A stretch of DNA of 64,000 nt from JACKCB01 sp964452775 (GCA_964452775.1 CAYVQP010000002.1:62001-126000); one strand, 5' to 3'; positions 43,956-53,482 are shown, counted from the first letter of the stretch. Translations and numbers: made by a program. Notes: generated by a model from the sequence alone, not told the origin.

Positions 43956-45383
43956 ATGCCAAAACTGGGCTTCTTCTTGGCGTTGTGGACTAACTACCAC
44001 GCTACCGGCAATGAGGTTGACGTGGCCGATGTCGTTACCGACAGCCGCGAAGTGCGCCCCGGCAGCCTGTTCGTAGCCATCAGCGGCGAGCGGGTGGACG
44101 GGCACGACTATGTGGCCGAAGCCTTTGAAAATGGCGCGGTGGCTGCGCTGGTCTCACGTCCTATTGCCGGCGACTACCAGATCATTGACACCAACGCCGA
44201 GGCGATTCCGAATCCCATCGAAGGCGGGCGCTACCTGATATTGGTCAACGATCCCGTTGAGGCCATCCACAAGGCAGCAAAAGCCTGGCGCGATCAGTTT
44301 GACGTGCGGGTGATTGGCATCACCGGCAGCGTCGGCAAGACAACGACCAAGGAATTGACCCAGGCGGTATTGTCGAAGCGCTATCGCACGTTCAAGACTC
44401 CCGGCAATCGCAACAGTGTTTTGGGCATGCCGCCGGCGCTGTTTGGTTTGCGACCCTATCACCAATGCGCGGTGGTTGAGATGGGCATGTACACAACGGG
44501 CGAGATTGCCCTGATGTGCCAGATTGCCCGGCCGCAAGTCGGGGTGGTGACGATTATTGACGCCGTCCACATGGAGCGGGCCGGAAGTCTGGAGAACATC
44601 GTCCTGGCCAAGCAGGAGCTTGTGGAAGCGTTGCCGGCGGACGGGGTGGCGATATTGAATCTGGATGAGCCGCTGGTGATGGGCATGGCCGCCCACACAC
44701 AGGCGCGGGTAATGACCTACGGCCTGGATTCCGGGGCCGATCTGTGGGCCAGCGACATCGAGTCAATGGGCTTGAGCGGCATCCGCTTTATCTTGCACGC
44801 GGGACAGGATGCGCTGCATGTGCAGGTTCCGTTGCTGGGCAGGCATAGCGTGCACACCGTGCTGCGAGCGGCGGCGGTTGGCCGGGTGGAAGGCATGGAG
44901 TGGGAGGAGATCATCTTCGGGCTTCAGTCTGGGCAAGCGCAGTTGCGTATCGTGACCGCCACCGGCCCGGATGGAGCGCTGATCCTGGATGATACCTACA
45001 ATGCCAGTCCAGCATCAATGCTCGCCGCATTGAACCTGCTTGAGGATTTTGATGGCCGGCGAATTGCGGTACTGGGTGATATGTTGGAACTGGGCGACGC
45101 GGAAGAAGCTTCGCACCGCCTGGTGGGCAGCAGGGTGGCGCTGGTAGCGGATATTCTGGTCACCGTCGGCAGACTGGGCCGGATCATCGGCGAGGAAGCG
45201 CTGGCAGCCGGCATGGCGAAGGAAAATGTAAGGATAACGAATAGCATGGAGCAGGCCGCCTCAATATTGCAGGAGATCGCGGTCGCCGGGGATACAATTC
45301 TGGTCAAGGGATCCCGCGCCGTCAGGCTCGACGAGCTGGTATCGGTCATCAGCCGGCCGGAAGTGCCGGAGGGCGCGCTATGA
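43956..45383 (+). CDS. murF: UDP-N-acetylmuramoyl-tripeptide--D-alanyl-D-alanine ligase
   Basis: A 475-residue ATP-dependent ligase that adds D-Ala-D-Ala. 'DVVTDSREVRPGSLFVAISGER' is the N-terminal MurE/F motif, GITGSVGKTTTKE the P-loop and 'KTPGNRNSVLGMPPALFGL' the MurF-typical loop. 'LDDTYNASPASMLAAL' is diagnostic for MurF rather than MurE. It follows ftsI directly with no murE between them. ATG at 43956. Confidence 0.94.
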   Translation: MPKLGFFLALWTNYHATGNEVDVADVVTDSREVRPGSLFVAISGERVDGHDYVAEAFENGAVAALVSRPIAGDYQIIDTNAEAIPNPIEGGRYLILVNDPVEAIHKAAKAWRDQFDVRVIGITGSVGKTTTKELTQAVLSKRYRTFKTPGNRNSVLGMPPALFGLRPYHQCAVVEMGMYTTGEIALMCQIARPQVGVVTIIDAVHMERAGSLENIVLAKQELVEALPADGVAILNLDEPLVMGMAAHTQARVMTYGLDSGADLWASDIESMGLSGIRFILHAGQDALHVQVPLLGRHSVHTVLRAAAVGRVEGMEWEEIIFGLQSGQAQLRIVTATGPDGALILDDTYNASPASMLAALNLLEDFDGRRIAVLGDMLELGDAEEASHRLVGSRVALVADILVTVGRLGRIIGEEALAAGMAKENVRITNSMEQAASILQEIAVAGDTILVKGSRAVRLDELVSVISRPEVPEGAL

Positions 45384-46387
45384 ACGTCCCGTTTGCGCTC
45401 ACCCTGGGCGGCGTCACTTTTGTGCTGGCAGTGATTTGGGGCAGCCCGCTGATTGAAGTAATGCGCCGGCTGAAGCTGGGTAAGAAGATCCTCATCGAAG
45501 GGCCGCAGTCGCATATGTCTAAGGTGGGCACGCCGGAAATGGGCGGCATGTTGATTGTAGGCTGGACCGTAATCATCACTGCGGTGGTAAATAGCGTGCA
45601 GGCGCTAGAAACCTTTGAGGTCGCGGAGAGCGTCGCCATTCCGGTGGGCGTCATGCTGCTGTACGCAATTCTGGGCGGGATAGACGACTATCAGGGATTC
45701 CGCCGGAAGCCGGGCACGATCATGCTGGCCCGATACAAGATCTGGTATCAGGCCGCCATCGCGCTGGTGGCGACCCTCCTCATCTACTGGCAGTTGAACG
45801 ACGGCCAGGGATGGGTGGCGATCCCTACCATCCCATTCCTGGTGGATATAGGCTTGCTTTACATTCCGGTGGCCGTGTTTGTGATCACAGCGTCAGCCAA
45901 CGCGGTAAACCTGACCGATGGATTGGATGGCCTGGCGGGAATTATCGCCGCCACCGCCATTGGCGCATACGGCATCGTGGCGTTCTTGCAAGGACAGACG
46001 TTTCTGGTGAACTTCAGCTTCATCGTGGTGGGCGCGTGTTTTGCGTTTCTTTGGTTCAATGCCCATCCGGCGCAAATGTTCATGGGTGATGTCGGCTCCC
46101 AGGCGCTCGGCGGGGCGCTGGGCGTGGTGGCATTGATGACCAATCAATGGCTGATCTTGCCGATTATCGCCCTGGTCCCCGTGGCGACGACGCTCTCTTC
46201 CATGATTCAGGTGGCGTCCGCAATGCTCTCTCGGCGCTTCCTGGGTCGCGATATCCGGCCCTTGCGGATGGCGCCGCTGCACAATCATTTCGTGTTAATG
46301 GGTTGGAGCGAAACCCAGATTGTGCAACGCTGGTGGTTGATTGGCCTGTTGGCGGCCATGGTGGGCATTGCCCTGGCGATGGTCTAG
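45380..46387 (+). CDS. mraY: Phospho-N-acetylmuramoyl-pentapeptide transferase
   Basis: A 335-residue polytopic enzyme that forms lipid I. Blocks: SKVGTPEMGGMLIV, GGIDDYQGFRRKPGTIM (DD motif), NAVNLTDGLDGLAG and MGDVGSQALGGAL. The late catalytic loop reads PLHNHFVLMGW where most MraY have HHH; the middle His is Asn. ATGA overlap with murF. Confidence 0.93.
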   Translation: MNVPFALTLGGVTFVLAVIWGSPLIEVMRRLKLGKKILIEGPQSHMSKVGTPEMGGMLIVGWTVIITAVVNSVQALETFEVAESVAIPVGVMLLYAILGGIDDYQGFRRKPGTIMLARYKIWYQAAIALVATLLIYWQLNDGQGWVAIPTIPFLVDIGLLYIPVAVFVITASANAVNLTDGLDGLAGIIAATAIGAYGIVAFLQGQTFLVNFSFIVVGACFAFLWFNAHPAQMFMGDVGSQALGGALGVVALMTNQWLILPIIALVPVATTLSSMIQVASAMLSRRFLGRDIRPLRMAPLHNHFVLMGWSETQIVQRWWLIGLLAAMVGIALAMV

Positions 46388-46396
46388 TGATTCGTG

Positions 46397-47872
46397 ATGT
46401 ACAGACTCGATGAGCAGTGGAACTTGAGCACGAAGCTAGATCCGTTGTCCGGCAAGCGGGTGGTAATCGTCGGTCTGGCCCGGCAGGGAAAGGCGTTCGC
46501 GCGGTTCGCCGCCGGAGCAGGCGCAAAGATTGTGGTGACCGATTTACGTTCCGCGGAGCGGCTGGCGCCGGAAGTGGATGAGCTGGCAGACATAGAAATG
46601 GAACTGGTCCTGGGCGAACATCCGGAAAGGCTCCTCGACGGCGCGGATATGCTGGTGATCAGCGGCGGCGTGCCGGCAGACATCCCCCTGGTGCAGAGCG
46701 CCCGCCGGCGGGGTATTCGCGTCTCCAATGACTCGCTGGAGTTTATGCTGCGCTCGCCGGCGACGGTCATCGGCATAACCGGTTCGGCCGGAAAAACCAC
46801 CACCACGGCGCTGACCGGAGCGATCGGCCGGGAATCCGGGCGACGAACATGGGTCGGGGGCAATATCGGCCGCTCAATGCTGGATGACCTGGCCGAGATG
46901 CGCGCAGGCGATCTGGCAGTTCAGGAGTTGTCCAGTTTTCAATTGGAGCTTTGGGATCAAAGTCCGCCGGTGGCGGCAGTGCTGAATATCACGCCAAATC
47001 ATCTGGACCGGCATAAGACGATGGCCGTCTATGAGGCTGCAAAGGCCAATATCGTGCGCTACCAGTCCGTGGAGGACATTGCTGTGTTATGCGCGGACGA
47101 CCCCCGGGCGCGAGCATTGCAGCGGCAGACGCCGGGGCGCGTCCGGCTGTTTAGCTTGCGCGAGCAGGTGGCCGATGGAGCGTACGTAGCCGGCGGACAG
47201 GTCTGGTTGCGCAATTCCGGCGAAACAGCCGAGGCGGTCTGCGATGTAAACTTGGTGCGCCTCAGAGGACAGCACAATCTGCTCAATGTGCTGGCCGCCG
47301 TCACCATGGCCGACTCAATTGGGGTTGAGAAGCCGGCCATGCGGGAAGCGATCGCAACCTTCACCGGCGTTGAGCATCGCCTGGAATTAGTAGCCAGGGT
47401 GGCCGGCGTGCTGTACGTCAACGATTCCATTGCTACCGCGCCTGAGAGAGCGCTTGCCGCCATAAATGCTTTCTCGGAGCCAATAATTCTGTTGGCCGGG
47501 GGACGGGACAAAGATCTGGACTGGCGCGAATGGGTGCAGGAGGTGAACCGCACAGTCAAAACCGTCGTGTTGTTTGGTGAGTTAGGTGAGTTATTAGAAA
47601 CGTTGTTGAAGGGAGACAAAGAAGGGCGAGAGCAGATCGACGCCTGCACAATCGTGCGGGTGGAATCGCTTGAACAGGCATTGCCGATCGCCGCCAGACT
47701 GGCGCTGCCTGGCGATGTGGTCTTGCTTTCACCCGGCGGCACGAGCTTCGATGCCTACGCTGATTTCGCGGCTCGTGGCGAAGTGTTTCGAGAACTGGTG
47801 CTTTCGTTGCCGGACAGCAATCAGAGCGCTGCCCCGGCCAGGGGCAAGAGTTCTCAGACAAGAATTGAGTGA
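46397..47872 (+). CDS. murD: UDP-N-acetylmuramoylalanine--D-glutamate ligase
   Basis: A 491-residue ligase that adds D-Glu to UDP-MurNAc-L-Ala. 'VVIVGLARQGKAFARFA' is the N-terminal Rossmann motif, GITGSAGKTTTTAL the ATP P-loop, 'NITPNHLDRHKTMAVYEAAK' and GVEHRLELVARVAGVLYVNDS the diagnostic MurD blocks, and 'VLLSPGGTSFDAYADFAARGE' the C-terminus. Starts 6 bases after mraY stops plus one codon; a GTG lies just upstream in frame. Confidence 0.95.
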   Translation: MYRLDEQWNLSTKLDPLSGKRVVIVGLARQGKAFARFAAGAGAKIVVTDLRSAERLAPEVDELADIEMELVLGEHPERLLDGADMLVISGGVPADIPLVQSARRRGIRVSNDSLEFMLRSPATVIGITGSAGKTTTTALTGAIGRESGRRTWVGGNIGRSMLDDLAEMRAGDLAVQELSSFQLELWDQSPPVAAVLNITPNHLDRHKTMAVYEAAKANIVRYQSVEDIAVLCADDPRARALQRQTPGRVRLFSLREQVADGAYVAGGQVWLRNSGETAEAVCDVNLVRLRGQHNLLNVLAAVTMADSIGVEKPAMREAIATFTGVEHRLELVARVAGVLYVNDSIATAPERALAAINAFSEPIILLAGGRDKDLDWREWVQEVNRTVKTVVLFGELGELLETLLKGDKEGREQIDACTIVRVESLEQALPIAARLALPGDVVLLSPGGTSFDAYADFAARGEVFRELVLSLPDSNQSAAPARGKSSQTRIE

Positions 47873-47879
47873 GTCTATA

Positions 47880-49115
47880 ATGGCCTCCGTAACCGTAATT
47901 CGCAAGAACAGCAACCGTGTCGGCCCCGCCATCCGTTTTAGGTTTGACTACTGGTTGCTGCTCGCAATCTCAGGGCTTCTCGTGTTCGGCATGCTGATGG
48001 TCTATAGCAGTACCTTCGACCTGGGTATGCGCGTATTTGGGGACCCAACACATTACTTCAAGCGCCAGCTTGTGGCCATGGTTCTGGGCATAGGTATCAC
48101 CGCGGTCGTGGTGCAGTTCGACTATCACATCCTACGCCGCTTCTCGATCCCGATCATCGCCGGCACGCTGCTGGCGCTGACCGTGTTGCTCGTGGTCGGG
48201 GAGGAAAACTTCGGCGCAGTGCGCGGTCTTTACCAGAACTCCTTTCAGCCTTCGGAAGTGGCAAAGCTGGCGACGATTCTGTACATAGCGCATTGGCTTT
48301 CTTCCAAAGGGGATCGCATCAAGCACGTTACCTACGGCCTGGTGCCCTTCGCCACGATCACCGGCGTGGTCTGCTTCCTGATCGTGCAGCAGCCGGACCT
48401 GAGCACCGCCGGCCTGATCGGGATAACCAGCTTCATCATGTTCTTCGTCGCCGGGGCCAGTTGGCTGCAAATTCTCCTCACCTCCGCGGCAGGTGCGACG
48501 ATCTTCGGATTCCTGATGGTGACTGCCCCCCATGCGACGGCTCGTGTGGTGGCCTGGCAGGAAGTGTTGCGCGATCCGGATCAGGCGATCTGGCAGGTGA
48601 GGCAGGCGTTCATCGCCCTGGCCGGCGGCGGCCTGACTGGCGTGGGGCTGGGCAACAGCACCCAGAAGTTCGGCATCTTGCCGGCGGCGCACAACGACGG
48701 CATCTTCGCCATCCTGGGCGAGGAGTTGGGACTGATCGGCTGCCTGGCGGTCATCGCCCTGTTTGCGCTGCTGGTCTGGCGAGGATTCCTCGCTGCCCAG
48801 CGCGCCCGTGACAGCTATGGCTTTTTGCTGGCCCTGGGAATTACCTGCTGGCTGGGCATTGAAGCGCTGATGAACATCGCGGTCATTACGGCGGTGATTC
48901 CTTTTACCGGTATACCATTACCGTTTATCAGCTATGGCGGCTCATCCCTGCTAGTCTCGTTGCTTGGTGCAGGGCTGTTGTTAAATATTTCGCGTGATGC
49001 CGGACTCAGCAAAAAGGTGCAGCCGAATCCGCCCACGACGGAGACAGGGCGTGAAAGTGTTGATATGCGCCGGCGGTACCGGCGGACACATATACCCGGC
49101 GCTGGTGGTAGCTGA
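47880..49115 (+). CDS. ftsW: Lipid II polymerase FtsW (SEDS family)
   Basis: A 411-residue SEDS protein with about ten helices; polymerises septal glycan strands with FtsI. 'LVFGMLMVYSSTF' near the start, 'YQNSFQPSEVAKLATI', 'LAGGGLTGVGLGNSTQKFG' and 'IPFTGIPLPFISYGGSSLL' are hallmark motifs. The ATG at 47880 is 7 bases after murD; the upstream open frame is a shadow of murD. Confidence 0.95.
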   Translation: MASVTVIRKNSNRVGPAIRFRFDYWLLLAISGLLVFGMLMVYSSTFDLGMRVFGDPTHYFKRQLVAMVLGIGITAVVVQFDYHILRRFSIPIIAGTLLALTVLLVVGEENFGAVRGLYQNSFQPSEVAKLATILYIAHWLSSKGDRIKHVTYGLVPFATITGVVCFLIVQQPDLSTAGLIGITSFIMFFVAGASWLQILLTSAAGATIFGFLMVTAPHATARVVAWQEVLRDPDQAIWQVRQAFIALAGGGLTGVGLGNSTQKFGILPAAHNDGIFAILGEELGLIGCLAVIALFALLVWRGFLAAQRARDSYGFLLALGITCWLGIEALMNIAVITAVIPFTGIPLPFISYGGSSLLVSLLGAGLLLNISRDAGLSKKVQPNPPTTETGRESVDMRRRYRRTHIPGAGGS

Positions 49116-50163
49116 TGAACTGCGCCGGCGCGGCCTTTCGACAGAGGATATCCTGTGGATCGGAACCCGTGATCAAATGGAGGAAGTGTTGGTCCCTCGG
49201 GCCGGGTTAACGTTGGAGACGATTGCCGGTGGTCCCATTGCGGGCATGCCGCTTTCTGCCCGCCTGGTCAATTCGATCCGGTTGGCCTGGAGCGTCTTGC
49301 TCGCTTCGGCGATCATTGGGCGGTTCCGGCCGGATGTCCTCTTCATGACCGGCGGCTATGTCAACGCTCCGGTGGCTGTCGCGGCCCGGCTGAGACGGGT
49401 ACCGGCGGCGATCTATCTGCCGGACATTGAACCGGGCAGCGCCGTGAAGAGACTAAGCCGGTTGGTGAACCGGATCGCCTGCACAGCCCCCGAATCGCAA
49501 AATTACTTCCCGGCCGGTAAGAGTGTAGTCACCGGCTACCCGGTAAGGTCTGAATTTCGGGACGCAGCTAAGCTGGACAAAGCCGAGGCGCTGGCGCACT
49601 TCGGATTGCATCCGGGACGACCGACCCTGCTGGTCTTCGGCGGCAGTCGCGGGGCGCGCAGCATCAATCGGGCGGTGATGTCCGCCTTGCCCGAACTGCT
49701 GACCAGGGCCCAAGTCATCCACATCAGCGGCAACCTGGATTGGCCGGAGGTCAGCGCGAACAGTGACAGGTTGCCCGAGTCGCTACGGCGCTTCTACCGG
49801 CCCTACGCCTATCTCCATGATGAAATGGGTGTAGCCTGGCGTGCAGCGGACTTGGTAGTCGCCCGGGCCGGCGCGGGCATACTGGGTGAAAGCCCGGCAA
49901 TGGCTACGCCAACCATTCTGGTTCCCTATCCGCATGCCTGGCGATACCAGAAGGTTAACGCCGACTATCTGGTGAAACGAGGGATGGCGATCCGGCTGGA
50001 CGATGAACGGCTGGCGGAGGAATTGTTGCCGGTGGTTACCGGCCTGCTATTTGATGACGAGCGGTTGGCCGTGATGGCTGCGTCCGCCGGCGCCCTGGAT
50101 GTGCCGGATGCGCCCGGAAAACTGGCTAACCTGCTGGTAATGCTGGGGAAAGACCATGATTGA
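49051..50163 (+). CDS. murG: UDP-N-acetylglucosamine transferase MurG (lipid II synthase)
   Basis: A 370-residue GT28 enzyme that adds GlcNAc to lipid I. GGTGGHIYPALVVADEL is the N-terminal glycine loop, 'GGYVNAPVAVAARLRRVP' and 'LLVFGGSRGARSIN' follow, with ADLVVARAGAGILGE in the donor domain. GTG at 49051 is preceded by GGAG at 7 bases and lies inside the end of ftsW (65-base overlap). Confidence 0.94.
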   Translation: MKVLICAGGTGGHIYPALVVADELRRRGLSTEDILWIGTRDQMEEVLVPRAGLTLETIAGGPIAGMPLSARLVNSIRLAWSVLLASAIIGRFRPDVLFMTGGYVNAPVAVAARLRRVPAAIYLPDIEPGSAVKRLSRLVNRIACTAPESQNYFPAGKSVVTGYPVRSEFRDAAKLDKAEALAHFGLHPGRPTLLVFGGSRGARSINRAVMSALPELLTRAQVIHISGNLDWPEVSANSDRLPESLRRFYRPYAYLHDEMGVAWRAADLVVARAGAGILGESPAMATPTILVPYPHAWRYQKVNADYLVKRGMAIRLDDERLAEELLPVVTGLLFDDERLAVMAASAGALDVPDAPGKLANLLVMLGKDHD

Positions 50164-50764
50164 TCTTGCCATCATCTTCTTCTTCATGTTGAGCATCTTT
50201 AGCGTCATTGGCTACCTCCGGGGCTGGCAAAGAGAAGTGATCGCGATGGCCGGTCTGGTCGCTGGCATGGCCGCGTTGAGCCAGTTCGCTTACCTCACCC
50301 TCAATGCCCTGCACCTCGTGCCGCCGCCGGGGCCGGTTACGCCGGAGGTGCTGCAACAGAGGGCGACTCAATTCTGGTTGCAGGCGATCTTTCTGTGCAT
50401 GATAGCATTCTTCAGCTATCAGTTTGTGGGCCGATTCGCGGACCTGCTGACGCGGGGCCGGTTTGGCGACAAGATACGCTCCGGCATGGAAGCCCGGATC
50501 ACCGGCATGCTATTTGGACTCGTGAACGGCTACCTGTTCATTGGCGCGCTGTGGGGATTCATGGAATACATCGTGGCCAGCGGAGGCTATCAACGACTCC
50601 CTCAAGGCGAGCCATATCCGTTTGCGCCGAACATCATCCTGCGTCCGGCGGTGGAATCCATGGCCTATGCGGTGGCCGGCTGGTTGCCGCAGCATTTCAG
50701 CCCCACCACCTGGCTGATTGCCTTCTTTATTGTCTTTTTCATCGTGTTGATTGCGCTGATTTAG
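50156..50764 (+). CDS. CvpA-like membrane protein in the dcw cluster
   Basis: A 202-residue protein with about five hydrophobic segments. 'DLAIIFFFMLSIFSVIGYLRGWQREV' at the start and the glycine-containing third helix 'ARITGMLFGLVNGYLFIGAL' recall the CvpA/colicin V production family. It overlaps murG by 8 bases, so it is translated with cell wall genes. No catalytic motif; role unknown. A MITE-like element begins right after its stop. Confidence 0.65.
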   Translation: MIDLAIIFFFMLSIFSVIGYLRGWQREVIAMAGLVAGMAALSQFAYLTLNALHLVPPPGPVTPEVLQQRATQFWLQAIFLCMIAFFSYQFVGRFADLLTRGRFGDKIRSGMEARITGMLFGLVNGYLFIGALWGFMEYIVASGGYQRLPQGEPYPFAPNIILRPAVESMAYAVAGWLPQHFSPTTWLIAFFIVFFIVLIALI

Positions 50765-50766
50765 TG

Positions 50767-50878
50767 GTCCTCTCGCTAACTGAGGACAAAACCCCGCAGG
50801 TCTTTCACGGGTTTTGCCGCCGAGCGAGCATACTCAGCAAGACCTGCGGAGTTTCTATAAAGATTTAGCGAGAGAATC
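50767..50878. mobile_element. MITE-like inverted-repeat element with 8-bp target duplication
   Basis: About 112 bases between two copies of ATTTAGTG (50759-50766 and 50879-50886). Terminal inverted repeats CTCTCGCTAA (50770-50779) and TTAGCGAGAG (50865-50874), and an inner 11-bp pair CCGCAGGTCTT (50794-50804) / AAGACCTGCGG (50839-50849). No coding capacity. This is the structure of a miniature non-autonomous transposable element. The left duplication contains the TAG stop of the CvpA-like gene, and the right copy would have given the same stop, so the gene product is unchanged. Confidence 0.65.
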
Positions 50879-50994
50879 ATTTAGTGCTTGTCTCGCGAAA
50901 TGGCGACGATACGCTGCCGGCCCCATCATATGGCTCTGATACCGAATCAGGCCGGCGTGGTTTGCACAGAGAAGTATTGAGTAAGTAGCTTTAG

Positions 50995-52449
50995 ATGATG
51001 CTCGAACAGGTTGTCAGCCCACAAAGAGCAACGCACGGGCACGGTCGCCGGCATTTTCATCTTGTTGGCATCGGCGGCAGCGGCATGTCTGCCATTGCCT
51101 GGGTGCTCCTCGGTCGCGGCTTCAAGGTGTCCGGTTCCGATCTGCGTCGCAGCAAGTTGACCGATGAGCTGGAGGCCGCCGGCGTGACCTTCTACCTGGG
51201 CCATGCCGCTACCCACGTGCAGGGCGCTGACACCGTAGTTATCTCTTCAGCCATTCCGCCGGCAAACCCGGAACTATTAGCGGCCCGACAGGCGAAGTTG
51301 CCGATCCTGAAGCGGTCGGATTTGCTGGGCCAACTGATGTTGGATCGGCTGGGCATTGCCATCGCCGGAACGCACGGCAAGACTACCACAACCGGCATGG
51401 TGGCCGAGATACTCATTCACGCCGGGCTGGACCCGACGGTTATCCTGGGGGGAACATTGCCCTCCATCGGCAGAAGTGGCCGGGCCGGGCTGGGCCTGCC
51501 ATTCCTGGTAGAGGCCGATGAGTATGATCATATGTTCCTCGGCCTGCACCCGCGAATCGCGGTGATTACGAACATCGAGCATGACCATCCCGATCTGTTC
51601 CCAACGCGCGATGACTATCAAACGGCATTTCAGCAGTTTGCCTCATTGGTTCCGCCACAAGGCGCCCTCATCGCATGTTTGGACGATCCCGGGGTGCGCT
51701 GGCTGCTGCAACATGCGCCGGCGGGCGTAGACCTGATCGGCTACGGTCTGGCCCACGGCGAAGCGGCCGCTATTGCCGGCCAGTGGCTTTCCGCGGTGGA
51801 GATGCGACCTAATCCGCTGGGCGGCTTCGACTTCCTGGTGACGAGCGACGGCGAAACGTTAGGCCTGCTACGTCTGCGCGTGCCCGGCCACCACAACGTG
51901 CGTAACGCCCTGGCGGCGGTAGCGGTCGCCATGACAATGGGTGTGCCATTTAACGTTACCCGCGAGGCGCTGGCGGGGTTTGGCGGCATCAGCCGGCGAT
52001 TCCAGCTGGTTGGTGCCTTAGGCGATGTCGTCGTCATTGACGATTACGCACACCATCCGACGGAGATCCGGGCGACTCTGGCGGCGGCACGCCAGCAATA
52101 TCCCGGCCGGCGAATCTGGGCAATTTGGCAGCCGCACACATTTAGCCGCACGCAGTTGCTGATGGAGGAGTTTGCATCAGCCTTTGAAGACGCGGACCGG
52201 GTGATCGTGCTGGACATTTATCGTAGCCGGGAGGCATTTACCACGGAGATCAACAGCGGCGCGGTTGTGGAGAAGATGGCGCACCCTTATGCGCGCCATG
52301 TCGGCCGGCGGGAGGATGCGGCCGGTTATGTGCTCGACCGCGTGCGGCCGGGTGATGTAATCTTGACCCTTGGCGCCGGCGATGGTGATGAGGTGGGGCG
52401 CTGGATTCTTGAAGGATTGCAGGACGCAAAGACGAGTCGCAGCCGGTGA
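50995..52449 (+). CDS. murC: UDP-N-acetylmuramate--L-alanine ligase
   Basis: A 484-residue ligase adding the first amino acid. 'FHLVGIGGSGMSAIAWVLLGRG' is the N-terminal UDP site, GTHGKTTTTGMVAEIL the P-loop, EADEYDHMFLGLHP and 'IDDYAHHPTEIRATL' the diagnostic MurC motifs. Follows the MITE-like element by 116 bases. Confidence 0.95.
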   Translation: MMLEQVVSPQRATHGHGRRHFHLVGIGGSGMSAIAWVLLGRGFKVSGSDLRRSKLTDELEAAGVTFYLGHAATHVQGADTVVISSAIPPANPELLAARQAKLPILKRSDLLGQLMLDRLGIAIAGTHGKTTTTGMVAEILIHAGLDPTVILGGTLPSIGRSGRAGLGLPFLVEADEYDHMFLGLHPRIAVITNIEHDHPDLFPTRDDYQTAFQQFASLVPPQGALIACLDDPGVRWLLQHAPAGVDLIGYGLAHGEAAAIAGQWLSAVEMRPNPLGGFDFLVTSDGETLGLLRLRVPGHHNVRNALAAVAVAMTMGVPFNVTREALAGFGGISRRFQLVGALGDVVVIDDYAHHPTEIRATLAAARQQYPGRRIWAIWQPHTFSRTQLLMEEFASAFEDADRVIVLDIYRSREAFTTEINSGAVVEKMAHPYARHVGRREDAAGYVLDRVRPGDVILTLGAGDGDEVGRWILEGLQDAKTSRSR

Positions 52450-52507
52450 GTTTCTCGTGCGCGCCGGCTGAAATGGTGGCGTTAGAAAAGTGAGGGCATC
52501 TAAGAAG

Positions 52508-53482
52508 ATGGATTTGCAAACTCAGTCGCTGGAGTCAAAACTGGATCGCTTCACGGAGCTATTTGGAGAGCGGTTTAAGCGCAACGAGTCGCTGGCGCGT
52601 TATACATCCGCGCGCGTCGGCGGCCCGGCTGCCCTTTTCCTGACGGTCACAAATGCCACCGAGCTGCAGCTTGCCGTTGAATTGGCCTACGCCAACGGCA
52701 TTCCCTATTTTATCCTGGGCGGCGGGTCGAACGTGCTCATCGCCGACGCCGGCTACAATGGGCTGGCGATCATGAATCGGGCGCGGAACGTTTCCTTCCG
52801 GCATAGCGGTCTGGGGGTCGTTTGCGCCGTTGATTCCGGTATGAACCTCTCGTCGCTGGCCCGGCAGTGTATCGCCAAGGGGTTGGGCGGGCTGGAGTGG
52901 GCGATTGGCGTGCCGGGCACGGTTGGCGGGGCGGTCGTCGGCAATTCCGGCGCTCACGGCGGGGACATGAAGAGCGCCTTGTTAGCGGCTACGATCTGGG
53001 AGCCGGGCTACGGCGTGCGCATCTACAGCAGCGATGAGTTGGAGTATGGCTATCGGGACAGTGTGCTGAAGCGCGAACATGACTCTGATGACCCCCGGCG
53101 GGTGGTGCTTTCAGCAGAATTGGAGCTGAAGCCGGAGGCCGTTGAGGTGTTGATGGCCCGGGCAGACGGCTTTACGGCGCACCGGAAGCAAAGTCAGCCG
53201 GGCGGGGCCAGCATGGGCTCCATGTTCAAGAACCCGGAGCATTACTACGCCGGCTATTTGATCGAGGCTGCGGGTCTCAAGGGCTACGCCAACGGCGGGG
53301 CCAGGATCTCGGAGAAGCACGCCAACTTCTTCGTGAATGAGAATGACGCCACCGCAGAAGAGGTGCGCGGGCTGATTGCCGAGGCCTGGCACGCGGTGCG
53401 TGAGCAATTTGGCGTGGAACTCGAGCTGGAAGTCGAGTTGATCGGCGACTGGCGCTTTGATGAGGATATGTTGCCGGAGTGA
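52508..53482 (+). CDS. murB: UDP-N-acetylenolpyruvoylglucosamine reductase
   Basis: A 324-residue FAD/NADPH enzyme that makes UDP-MurNAc. 'YTSARVGGPAALFLTV' and LGGGSNVLIADAGYNGL bind FAD; 'GVPGTVGGAVVGNSGAHGGDM' and the C-terminal 'GGARISEKHANFFVNENDATA' (Ser/Glu of the active site) follow. GTG at 52490 is in frame but the GAGGG it carries probably serves as Shine-Dalgarno for ATG at 52508. Overlaps ddl by 4 bases. Confidence 0.95.
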   Translation: MDLQTQSLESKLDRFTELFGERFKRNESLARYTSARVGGPAALFLTVTNATELQLAVELAYANGIPYFILGGGSNVLIADAGYNGLAIMNRARNVSFRHSGLGVVCAVDSGMNLSSLARQCIAKGLGGLEWAIGVPGTVGGAVVGNSGAHGGDMKSALLAATIWEPGYGVRIYSSDELEYGYRDSVLKREHDSDDPRRVVLSAELELKPEAVEVLMARADGFTAHRKQSQPGGASMGSMFKNPEHYYAGYLIEAAGLKGYANGGARISEKHANFFVNENDATAEEVRGLIAEAWHAVREQFGVELELEVELIGDWRFDEDMLPE

